From Miscanthus floridulus (taxonomy: Eukaryota > Streptophyta > Magnoliopsida > Poales > Poaceae): DNA of 64,000 bases. The notes under the pieces were generated by a model. It did no database searches, had not been told where the DNA came from, and saw only the letters and a list, made by a program, of their open reading frames with translations. This document shows positions 10,019 through 19,453 of this stretch, one piece after another (position 1 is the stretch's first letter; each line of letters opens with the position of its first letter). The translations under genes were made by a program, and so were the position numbers. Where the stretch lies: assembly GCF_019320115.1 (NCBI RefSeq), contig NC_089581.1, forward strand, positions 94,424,802 through 94,488,801. The letters run 5' to 3'.

Positions 10019-10600
10019 TGATATGACCACGTCATCAACCAACATGTTACAACCTCCAATTCAAGTAACACCAACTCAAGTATCACCTACATCGACACCA
10101 GCCCAAGCCTTTGGTGGCCCAATTACACGTAGTCGAGCAAAGAAGCTACAACAAGAGGTGAACGCGCTACTTTATGAAGTTCAATTTAATATTAATGAGA
10201 ATTATATACTGCCTAAGTCGTGCACATTGTTGTTGCTCAGGATCACTAAAGAGTATGGCAAGAACACACAAGGTGACGACCACAGAGAACCACACTCAAA
10301 CCAGACCAGTCCTGCAGAATAGTCGGAAAGAAATATTCATAACTTTTGATTTCCAGAAGCTATGAAGGTGAATGAGCACATTTTGGAAAGCTTGTCGAGT
10401 CTACTTTCCAATGATGCTAATGCCGACCAGTTTGGGTTTCTAACTAATGAAATCCGACCAGCTTAGTGCATACTGGTCAGACCGCTCGAAACTGACAGTA
10501 CTGTCAAGAAGAAAATATCATAACTTTTTATTCCCGAAGGCTATGGAGGTCCATGAGGACTTTTTGGAAAGCTTGTGAAATCTAGTTTCTAATGCTTCAA

Positions 10601-10655
10601 GGCCGACCAGATCCGACCAGTTTTAGTGCAGATCCGACCAGCTTTAGTGCAGACT
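10601..10655 (+). repeat. Tandem 20-21 bp repeat, GATCCGACCAG(Y)TTTAGTGCA
   Basis: Two adjacent near-identical units plus a partial CGACCAG unit before them. A diverged copy (ATCCGACCAGCTTAGTGCATACTGGTCAG) lies at about 10450-10480. The same array occurs in the 3' LTR 5198 bp downstream. It lies upstream of the TATA box, a possible enhancer position. Confidence 0.75.
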
Positions 10656-10969
10656 GCTCAGAGGGTTAACAGTCTTCTCAGGACATGATATTGGTACAAC
10701 TTCTTATATTAAACTGTACCATTCTACAATGTTTCATGGTGCATGCTATACATGGTGTGAAACCTTATCAAGTTAGCTTTCCAACGCAACCAACCACACG
10801 TCTTTTGGATTTTCCAAGATGGAGTTATTACCAAAACATTGAAGACTGCGCAGAAGACCAACAGCCACGCGGAAACTGCTCAGAAACCCATTTCGTGGAA
10901 GTCTGTTCACATAGCCTACCCTTTCGTTTCCTTTTCGTGTTTATACCTATCTAGGAGGGTTGTTCCTAG

Positions 10970-10977
10970 TATAAATA
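10970..10977 (+). promoter_or_regulatory. TATA box, 5' LTR of non-autonomous element
   Basis: TATAAATA after TTCCTAG, identical in the other LTR at 16168-16175. About 410 bp of LTR follow, compatible with R plus U5. Confidence 0.7.
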
Positions 10978-11384
10978 TCCATGTACTTCTAAGCAAAAGA
11001 AGACTTTTGATAATTGAAATACAGAACCCCCTTTTGTTCAGCTGTGTGCTAACAAATATTGAGAGTGATCTCTACCCCTTTGCTCTTGTGATTTCCTTTG
11101 CGGGATTTACAGAAGCGGCGGCTTCATCCGCTCCCAATTGGTGCTCCTACTCCCTTCGAGGTTTACCTTGATTGATTGTAGGTTGTGTTGGTTGGTTTCT
11201 TGAGAGTGTGGTTGGGCGAATCCTCGATTCAGGTTGCCGGTTAAAGACGGTGGTTGGCTTCGAGTTTTATTTGCCAGGTTGCACTAGTTATCGCTGCCTG
11301 CAGCAAGTTATCTGGCTGTTCTTCAGCTAGTTATCTGGTGATTGATCCTACATCGTGAAGATCGGGACATCGCATCGTATCATC

Positions 11385-11396
11385 TGGTATCAGAGC
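11385..11396 (+). other. Primer-binding site (initiator tRNA-Met)
   Basis: TGGTATCAGAGC two bases after the LTR end; exact match to the usual plant iMet primer site. Confidence 0.95.
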
Positions 11397-12294
11397 TTTC
11401 GTTACCACGGTAGGATTGTTTACCCTTAGCTACATATATTTTGTGTTCGTCCTATCCACTAAAAAGCCACAAAAATATTTGCCATAGCCCTTTGTTTCAA
11501 TCTGTTATTTTAGTGAGTTTTGTTAAGTTTCAGTCCATTAGAGTCTTGTTTTAGTTGCTGATCATATTTTCCTTCGCGTGTCCTTTGTGCCTCTTTCATA
11601 TATCTGAAATTTCCCACACAAAAAAAAATCTAAAACCCATATCATCTCCTTCGCGTAAACTTTGATCCTATCAAGTTACAACTACTGGTTGTATTTCGTT
11701 TCTATCATAAAGTGTGCAAGTGTTATAACTGATCCCTATATTTAGTTCTAAAAAAAGTGAAAAAAAGAGAATTGAGAAAAGTTGTGAAACAAAAGTTGAA
11801 GATCAGTTGGTTTATGTGCATAAGTGCTGAAAGTTTTTCATATCAAGTGAGTAACCAGTTTACTATCTTTGTTTGGTGCAAATTTTGGTTGGGTCTGATC
11901 GCAACACTTGCATCCCAATCATACTCCTTGTTTGCATCAAATCTGAAATTTCTTTGCGCGTGTGTTTGATCTATTTACATCATTCATATCCTGTGGTCGG
12001 CACTAGGCAGAGAACTTCTAGTTTGGATTGTTATTTAACTTTACAACAACTAGATTTCAGATTGCATTCCTTGTGTATCACTCCCTACCAAGCTCCACAT
12101 ACAAGCCATCGTAATCGGTACTCTCTGGTCTTGTATTCGCCTAGCCATCACTTTTGTTACCACCACACGCTATTTTTCCTGTAACCCGCAGGGACTTCAT
12201 AAGAGCTTTGGTTGGTACGAGAGGTGAGGTTGTGAGAGCTCCACATATTATCCTATACCACATATAAGCTTGCTATTTTGCATATATATTAACC
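11397..12294 (+). other. Untranslated leader of non-autonomous element
   Basis: About 0.9 kb between primer site and gag, with no protein hallmarks (ORFs at 11757-11969 and 11873-12184 look like chance). Such a leader would hold the RNA packaging signal if the element is mobilised in trans; no specific motif is visible. Confidence 0.6.
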
Positions 12295-14586
12295 ATGACA
12301 GGTTGAAGATATCCCAAGCTTCCTTTCTATGGAAGTACTGATCCAGAGGAATTTCTTGATTGGCAAGAGGAAATGGAGATTGAATTTGAAGTCCAAGAAT
12401 TTTCTGGAACTAAGAAGATATCACGAGCCATACTTGAATTTGAAGATTATGCTCTTGATTGGTGGAAACAATATCCACATAAGCGTCTCATCAAGAATTG
12501 GGAAGATTTGAAGAAGGCCATGAGAAAGGAATTTGTTTCAAGAAAATATGGGCTGATTTTGCTTCGTCGTTTGGAGAATGTGAAGCAAGGAAGTAAATCT
12601 GTCCAAGCATATTATGATAAGCTAAATTCTTACTTGCATCGAGCAAATGTGATTGATGACATGAATGCAATGACATACTTCAAGAGAGGCCTTAATCCTA
12701 ATATTGTTGCTGCTATTGAGAGGAAATATTTTAGAAGCATGCAAGATCTTTTGAGTTGTGCAATTAGAGAAGAGAAGAAAATTATGAAGGTGCAGCAGGA
12801 CAAGATCACAAGGTGCATTAATTTGTGCCAAGACATGTGTTCTAAGCTTCAGCCCAATGTATCCTCTATTGCTAGAGAGAAGCAAGGATCAACTGCATGC
12901 AAGAAGAGAGGACATGTTGTCCCAAAAGTTTCTTCAGTCGATTCTAGTGCTAAAAGAAGTGAACATCAGCAATGCAACTCCAAGAAGAACTCTATTGAGC
13001 AGCAAGAAGACAACATTGTGCCTCAAGTTGATAAGAGAAATGATGAGGTGTGTAACGTTACTGTGGGTCATAATGTTACACCAACTCCTGAGAGAGTTGC
13101 TATCCCAAAGTATCATTTACAGTCTGAAATTGAGAAGAAAGATGCATCTATTGTGATATCTAGTGAAAGTGACAAATCTGTCCAAGATGAAGTTTATCAT
13201 GCTCCAACAAATCCGAAGATGCAAATATGTGTTGTATCACCAATTGTGGAACATGACAAATTATTGGACAGTGGTGCTGAAATTATGTGCTCCAACATGC
13301 CACCTAATGTTCAGATTGAAGGCAAGATCAATGCACATGATTCCACTCCTACCAATGCAAATTCAATGTCTTTTGAGAAGTCAAAAGATGGTTGTTGTGC
13401 TTTGACTATTGCTATCACAATGCCACTGGAAGAGACCATGAATGATGGCGCCTATTCGTATGGTGCTCCACCAGCCAATGAAGTGATTGTGCATCAATAC
13501 CCATGTGAGAATGAGAACCACATAGCCGAATTGAGTGAGAGTGAAAATAAAAGTGAGTTGTGTGATTCCACTAAATATGAGGTTGAGAGCATCAACAAAA
13601 GGAGTGTGAGGGATACACCACACAAAAAGAGAGAGCTTCATTACAAAACATGTGAGGATAATTTTAACTCTAACCCCCTAAACTCTACCTCTAGTGTTGT
13701 CTCTGAAAATGTGCAGGTGTGCAAGGGAAATGAGGAAGAGATGGATGCTCATAACTCCACCATACCTGACGAGAGAAGTGAAAAGGTAATCGATGTTGAT
13801 AACCAATTCATTGCTGCCCCAAGTTTGAATCAAGGGAATGATGGAGGTAAAAACTCAGAGATACAATCCACCGTTCATGCACCATCATCAAACCTAAAAG
13901 GTAATGAAAATAATTTAAATCTGAATTTACAAAATAAATTGGTGAGAAATTGTGATGATCTATTTGTTTCAAGTGGAATTGAGCATACACAAAATCTTTG
14001 TGCTGATTTGATAGATTTACATGTTAATACAAGTGCTGAAAATTTACAAGTTTATAACCATTGCTCAATCATGAAAGATCATTGCCATGCTTTGACTGAT
14101 ATAAGTAATACTTTACATGCCAATAATGTGGACCATGTGAAATTGCTTACTCATGCTGAATTTTTCACAAGAACATCCCCTACTGAATGTGTGTGCTATG
14201 TCATGCTTGATGAATTTGTTGAGATTGATAAAATGCTTGAAAATGTTCTTGACATATCATTTGTGAAATCCTTCAATAGTGCATATGGCTGCAGGTTCAC
14301 GTTTAACATCATTGGACATCATGCTATAAATCAATTTAATGTTTGTGCCCTTTGCATAACATGCGACAAGTTTACTGAATTGAAGTTGAATAGAATGAGT
14401 CGTACATCTTGCGAACCATATTTTTCTAAAATTGAGATGAATAGATTGTTTAATGCTTATTGTTCAGAATTACCAATGTTATTCCATTGTTCATATTTTT
14501 CATCCAAAGAAAGAAATCTTGTGCAAACATGTTCTATTCATTCACCCAAAGTTTTTTCCATCTACGTTTGGAACCATGGAGTTTGA
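12295..14586 (+). CDS. gag: Gag-like protein with long C-terminal extension of unknown function
   Basis: ATG at 12295 gives MTG, then a TGA (12304-12306), then the open frame RYPKLPFYGSTDPEEFLDW and onward; the next in-frame ATG is 12373 (737 codons). Residues 1-145 from 12373 match the Ty3-gypsy capsid domain (Retrotrans_gag): ALDWWKQYP, the block MRKEFVSRKYGLILLRRLEN, and FKRGLNPNI. A decayed zinc knuckle (ACKKRGHVVPK) sits near residue 176 and lacks most Cys. An LLDSGAE string near residue 299 resembles a retropepsin site but has no supporting context. Residues 200-737 are polar, Asn/Ser/Glu-rich and then more hydrophobic and Cys/His-rich; I recognise no domain. It overlaps the next ORF by 11 bases. 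Confidence 0.85.
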
Positions 14587-15547
14587 AAGGTACATATCTA
14601 AATATTTGAATACATTATGCCATATGAATCTTTATAATGCCATGAATGTTTCAATCCCATCATTTGATATGATTGATCTTTCTATGATGAAACATGATAA
14701 CATGAATAAAATAAGTGTTTTGGAAGAAATTTTTGTGCTACCGTTTTCAAAGCTGATTTCAGATTCACAAAATTTGAGAAACTATTTCTCTCATCAGAAA
14801 AGAAATAATGTGCATATGAATTGTGAAGAAGGCAATGAACAATCTTCAATAAGAGATCATAGCAATTGGCATATGCATCCACTCTCTATATTCTTTCGGT
14901 TGTTTTCAGGAGAACAAAAGTCAAAGATGGCTTTTCCTAAAATGATGGAGGATGATATGACCATGCCAAGGACATCAACATTCACTCTTAATTCTAAGCA
15001 TCCATTCAAGGTGAAAGCTAAACTTGATTCTAAATCCTTTTGGTTTCCACCTACAAGACTACTACTTGGTTTATATGATTATAGATTCAAACACCTTGAT
15101 GTGATGGAAGAAGTAGATGGTAATAGAGACAAAGCATTTAGCCCTGCTAGCCTAGCACAATTATTGGGCTTAGACGGATTAGAGTCGAGGACGACTCCTT
15201 TTCAAGGGGAGGAGGATGATATGACCACGTCATCATCCAACATGTTACAACCTCCAATTCAAGTAACACCAACTCAAGTATCACCTACATCGACACCAGC
15301 CCAAGCCTTTGGTGGCCCAATTACACGTAGTCGAGCAAAGAAGCTACAACAAGAGGTGAACGCGCTACTTTATGAAGTTCAATTTAATATTAATGAGAAT
15401 TATATACTGCCTAAGTCGTGCACATTGTTGTTGCTCAGGATCACTAAAGAGTATGGCAAGAACACACAAGGTGACGACCACAGAGAACCACACTCGAACC
15501 AGACCAGTCCTGCAGAACAGTCGGAAAGAAATATTCATAACTTTTGA
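14576..15547 (+). CDS. Second ORF: unknown protein ending in chromovirus-like polyprotein tail
   Basis: Frame open from about 14453, with an ATG at 14576 in ACCATGG context; the first ORF stops at 14584-14586. About 324 codons. The first 200 residues are unrecognised. Then come KAFSPASLAQLLGLDGLESRT and the tail FQGEEDD...GPITRSRAKKLQ, which resembles the C-terminal tail of Reina/Del-type gypsy polyproteins. The codons for FQGEEDD are the polypurine tract, and the last 110 codons lie inside the 3' LTR, ending at TGA 15545-15547. It could be the continuation of the first ORF after a one-base shift near the T6 run (14552-14557), or be made by re-initiation. Confidence 0.8.
   Translation: MEFERYISKYLNTLCHMNLYNAMNVSIPSFDMIDLSMMKHDNMNKISVLEEIFVLPFSKLISDSQNLRNYFSHQKRNNVHMNCEEGNEQSSIRDHSNWHMHPLSIFFRLFSGEQKSKMAFPKMMEDDMTMPRTSTFTLNSKHPFKVKAKLDSKSFWFPPTRLLLGLYDYRFKHLDVMEEVDGNRDKAFSPASLAQLLGLDGLESRTTPFQGEEDDMTTSSSNMLQPPIQVTPTQVSPTSTPAQAFGGPITRSRAKKLQQEVNALLYEVQFNINENYILPKSCTLLLLRITKEYGKNTQGDDHREPHSNQTSPAEQSERNIHNF
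15203..15216 (+). other. Polypurine tract
   Basis: CAAGGGGAGGAGGA directly before the 3' LTR start TGATATGACC; primes plus-strand DNA synthesis. It is simultaneously coding (QGEED) for the second ORF. Confidence 0.9.
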
Positions 15548-16580
15548 TTTCCAGAAGCTATGAAGGTGAATGAGCACATTTTGGAAAGCTTGTCGAGTCT
15601 ACTTTCCAATGATGCTAATGCCGACCAGTTTGGGTTTCTAACTAATGAAATCCGACCAGCTTAGTGCATACTGGTCAGACCGCTCGAAACTGACAGTACT
15701 GTCAAGAAGAAAATATCATAACTTTTTATTCCCGAAGGCTATGGAGGTCCATGAGGACTTTTTGGAAAGCTTGTGAAATCTAGTTTCTAATGCTTCAAGG
15801 CCGACCAGATCCGACCAGTTTTAGTGCAGATCCGACCAGCTTTAGTGCAGACTGCTCAGAGGGTTAACAGTCTTCTCAGGACTTGATATTGGTACAACTT
15901 CTCATATTAAATTGTACCATTCTACAATGTTTCGTGGTGCATGCTATACATGGTGTGAAACCTTATCAAGTTAGTTTTCCAACGCAACCAACCACACGTC
16001 TTTTGGATTTTCCAAGATGGAGTTATTACGAAAACATTGAAGACTGCGCAGAAGACCAACAGCCATGCGGAAACTGCTCAGAAACCCATTTCGTGGAAGT
16101 CTGTTCACATAGCATACCCTTTCGTTTCCTTTTCGTGTTTATACCTATCTAGGAGGGTTGTTCCTAGTATAAATATCCATGTACTCCTAAGCAAAAGAAG
16201 ACTTTTGATAATTGAAATACAGAACCCCCTTTTGTTCAGCTGTGTGCTAACAAATATTGAGAGTGATCTCTACCCCTTTGCCCTTGTGATTTCCTTTGCG
16301 GGATTTACAGAAGCGGCGGCTTCATCCGCTCCCAATTGGTGCTCCTACTCCCTTCGAGGTTTACCTTGATTGATTGTAGGTTGTGTTGGTTGGTTTCTTG
16401 AGAGTGTGGTTGGGCGAATCCTCGATTCAGGTTGCCGGTTAAAGGCGGTGGTTGGCTTTGAGTTTTATTTGCCACGTTGCACTAGTTATTGCTGCCTGCA
16501 GCAAGTTATCCGGCTGTTCTTCAGCTAGTTATCTGGTGATTGATCCTACGTCGTGAAGATCGGGACATCGCATCGTATCA
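15217..16580 (+). repeat. 3' LTR of non-autonomous element
   Basis: Same 1364-bp length as the 5' LTR, about 19 substitutions and no visible indel by hand alignment. It contains the last 110 codons of the second ORF, TATA box 16168-16175, the GATCCGACCAG repeats and the 110-codon frame at 16037-16369. Confidence 0.95.
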
Positions 16581-16585
16581 CTATG
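16581..16585 (+). repeat. Target-site duplication CTATG, right copy
   Basis: Matches 10014-10018 exactly. Confidence 0.93.
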
Positions 16586-16945
16586 TCAGCCTTTTTAAGC
16601 CTCATGAACCCCATGCTATATTTGTTGAGTACGACATGTACTTATGCTTGCTTTACTTTTTAAATCTTTGGAAAAATCCCCGATGGATACCAGATTGCTA
16701 GAGTTTGGAGGAATTAGGCTTGTGATCAACCAGTCAGTTGTCCATATGGAATTGGAGTCTTCACCTAAAGATCGGAGTGGTCTTTCCACTATTTGCTATC
16801 TAAGGTTATATCCTTTATACTAAGTATGTTATATATTAAGCATTGTCTATTGATATTACCTTTATTTGTAGGTATACGTGAGATTTGACTTCCTAGGCTC
16901 ACATATGGTGTGTATCTGGTTTTGTCCTTAAAACCGGGTGCTATA
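16586..16945 (+). repeat. Tekay-1 5' LTR, second segment
   Basis: TCAGCCTTTTTAAGCC onward is collinear with about 22578-22925 of the second LTR. It ends TTAAAACCGGGTGCTATA, a mutated form of the expected ...GGGTGTTACA end that would mirror TGTAACACCC. Confidence 0.88.
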
Positions 16946-16948
16946 AAA

Positions 16949-16960
16949 TGGTATCAAAGC
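16949..16960 (+). other. Primer-binding site of Tekay-1
   Basis: TGGTATCAAAGC, one mismatch from TGGTATCAGAGC (initiator tRNA-Met), just after the LTR end. Confidence 0.8.
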
Positions 16961-18769
16961 AATGCTGACTGTAGGACGTAAGCCTAGTACAAACTGGTCG
17001 TTCTAAGGTTTAGAAGTTGCTACAAAAACCTTTGCTCTGTGAACCTTGATATTTTCTTCTCTACTATATCTCTACCCATGTTATTCATCTCTACCTTGGT
17101 GCTTATTTTAAAGTCTTTGTTCTCATCTTCACTCCTTAATTTGATATACTTTTAGAACTGTCTCTCACCACCTCTTGCGTAATCTGAAGATGAGTCTTAG
17201 GATTATTACCCCTAGTACAATGAGGACGATAGTATCGCAAGTTGAGTCAATGATTGAGTTGTGCACCTTTATGGCTTTATCGAGTTGTCATTATGTTTAT
17301 GCTTGTTTTAGATCTTTGTAATGAATGCAATGATCTTATGGGGTTTGCCCATAATTTCATTTAGTTTATAGGCCTAAGGTATAAGGATTAATGAAATAAA
17401 TAGTCGGGTTTTGGTTCGCTCCTGTTTCCTCTATCGTGCCTTCGGAGCAACCTATCTTTATCAGTTTATATCTCTATCTTTGGAATACCAAAAATCATGA
17501 AAAATTTCTAGACGACATTAGACTTCAATATCTATCTCTGACCATAAGAATCACCTTGATAGCTATGTTGGTTATGGAGTTATGAAAATCACAAGACGAT
17601 ACATCGATGCTGTCTAAAGCCTAGAATAGTTTCTGTTGTGCACTTCTTTCGACTACCTGAACTGCAGAATTTGGAAAAGTGTTCTATAAGGAAGTTGTGG
17701 AGAATTTTATAAGCTTTCCAACAATATACACTATAGCTCTATTGGATTAACAGAATGAGAGTTACAGCTGTTTTACTATGCTGTTGTTTTTCTGCTCACG
17801 AGGAATTTCAGATTTCTTGTTCTTGCTCATACACGAGAGTATCATTGGGATGTCAGAATGTCTTGATACTAGTTAGCTCATCTGGAAGAAGTTGCAAGCT
17901 ACCCTTTTTGTGTCCCCTAGTTGATCTTTTCTTAAGGGGGGTAGCCAAAGTGAAGGTGGTTTTATAGATTCTAGCTCTCACTGGGAAGGAATCCTGCTAA
18001 TTCTGATCCACCGCCATCAAATCCACCATCTATAGAGCAAGATTTGATGATGTAGACTCAGTTATTATAGATTATTCTCAAAGTGTGTTGAACAACCCAC
18101 ATCAAGTGCCACCTATTGATAAGTGTGTTGAATTTAAGAAGGGTCCGAATGCTCAAGGTGCCATATGAAGTTTAGTTATGCTCTCTAGCTCTTACTTGGA
18201 AGAATCAGTTAATCTGATAAGAAAGGTGGTACACAGAGGATGTATACAACTTAAGGGCTTCATCATCTAGAGTATGTATCCTTTGCTCGGTTGATAAGTT
18301 ATTGGATCATCTATGAGAAATTGATGCATTCGACAATATGGCTCTGTAGTTCGAGCAATCCTCAGCTGGGAGTCCAATCATCAACATACCTAGGACAAGT
18401 AGGTGTTGATGACATGGGAATGAGATATCTAATAACTATAGATGGTTCTATGGAGTCTCAGGAAATCCCAATGATATACAAAGCATGACAAGAAGGTTTG
18501 GGATTGAAGAAAGTTAATGATGTGATTGGAATCCACTCGAAGATGTGAGCAGAATTCAGAGTTTTAATAATGAGGTTTGGTTAGAGGTTCAAGGGAAGTT
18601 TATCCAAAATCATCAAGATATTGACAGTGCTACTTGGGAAGGTTTTAAGTTTGGATCAAGAGACCTCAGCTAAGGTTTGAAAGAGTCCAAGAAGAGGTTG
18701 AAGTAAAAAATATGTATTAGCTTTGTTAGATCCGAACAAGAGCTTTATATCCGCTAGGATGCACATTGT
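16961..18769 (+). other. Decayed interior of Tekay-1 (leader/gag/pol remnants)
   Basis: No open frame over 70 codons and no motif I can assign with confidence. By position it should hold leader, gag and pol sequences, but the element has lost about half of the expected interior and the rest is riddled with stops. Confidence 0.5.
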
Positions 18770-19070
18770 CAAGGTGTGGGATGTGTCCTTATACAAGAAG
18801 AAAAGTAGTAGCTTATTCATTAAGTCAACTAAGGAAGTGAAAGTTGAACTACCTAACATGTTATCTAGAGTTATCCATTGTGAAGCATGGAAGTACTATC
18901 TTTTTGGAAGTAAAAGTGACATATAGGAGGGTCACAAGAATCTAAAGGATATCTTCACTAAGTTGGTCTTGAGCTTGTGTTATCCTCATTAGAATGAAAT
19001 TGATTATGACTTGGAAAAGTGCTAACACTTTGAGGAGCAAAGTCATGGCCGATGCCCTTAGCAACAGAGA
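18770..19070 (+). pseudogene. pol: RNase H remnant of Tekay-1
   Basis: Piecewise translation across frames recovers chromovirus RNase H landmarks in order: VLIQEEK-like, VVAYS..QLRK, YLFGSKSD, KDIFTK, DYDLE and finally ADALSNRE. All are separated by stops and frameshifts. It normally degrades genomic RNA during cDNA synthesis; this copy is dead. Confidence 0.65.
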
Positions 19071-19369
19071 ATTATGCTAAGAAAGTTCAGGTGACACCAA
19101 GAACTATGAATTGTATTCAAGGTTCGAGCAACTTAATCAGAATCCTTAATGTTTTGAAGATTGGTAGTAGAATCTCCTTCTGACCAAGATATTCATCAGG
19201 CTCTGTTGGAAGGTGAATATTTTAAGAAAAAGAATTGATTGTATGGCCTAAAAAGGAAAGGTAGTCTAGTGATTGGAGTTACCAGAGTATGGTTTGGAAT
19301 ACTTGTCAGAATCTTGGAATCAGTTTGGTAAGTTACTTGGAGTAAGGTTAACAAGTATGAAAAGTAAAG

Positions 19370-19453
19370 AAGAATCCAAAGATGGAGTATCCCTATCTCC
19401 TAGTCGACGTCCTCGGAATCTCGGGGACGAGATTCATTTTAAGGGGGTAGAAT
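19370..19453 (+). pseudogene. pol: Tekay-1 polyprotein C-terminus and polypurine tract
   Basis: Ends ...NLGDEIHFKGVEL, the usual tail of Tekay-type polyproteins (NLGDEIL-type). The coding bases double as the polypurine tract AAGGGGGTAGAAT (19441-19453) just before LTR start TGTAACACCC at 19454. No convincing chromodomain is left upstream (19071-19369 shows only scraps). Confidence 0.7.

Larger units (their letters stand above)
10019..11382 (+). repeat. 5' LTR of non-autonomous element
   Basis: Starts TGATATGACC and ends ATCGCATCGTATCA. The first 300 bp encode a copy of the polyprotein tail (10023-10322), here ended by TAG where the 3' LTR copy reads CAG. A TATA box lies at 10970-10977, and a tandem GATCCGACCAG repeat at 10601-10650. 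A 110-codon frame at 10839-11171 encodes an identical protein in both LTRs. Confidence 0.95.
10019..16580 (+). mobile_element. Non-autonomous LTR retrotransposon with gag and unknown ORF, no pol enzymes
   Basis: Structurally complete: CTATG duplication, 1364-bp LTRs (10019-11382 and 15217-16580), tRNA-Met primer site (11385-11396), 3834-bp interior, and polypurine tract directly before the 3' LTR. The interior encodes a Ty3-gypsy-type Gag, a long unrecognised region, and a polyprotein tail resembling chromovirus C-termini (GPITRSRAKKLQ). I see no RT (no YxDD block), RNase H or integrase motifs. It is therefore a large non-autonomous (LARD-like) element that must borrow enzymes in trans. LTR copies differ at about 19 positions by hand count (about 1.4%). 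Confidence 0.93.

Noticed and set aside
13258..13290. Retropepsin active site (LLDSGAE) in the unknown ORF
   Set aside because: DSGA is suggestive, but the surrounding residues lack the hydrophobic strands and the ILG-type block expected of a protease; treated as possible coincidence.
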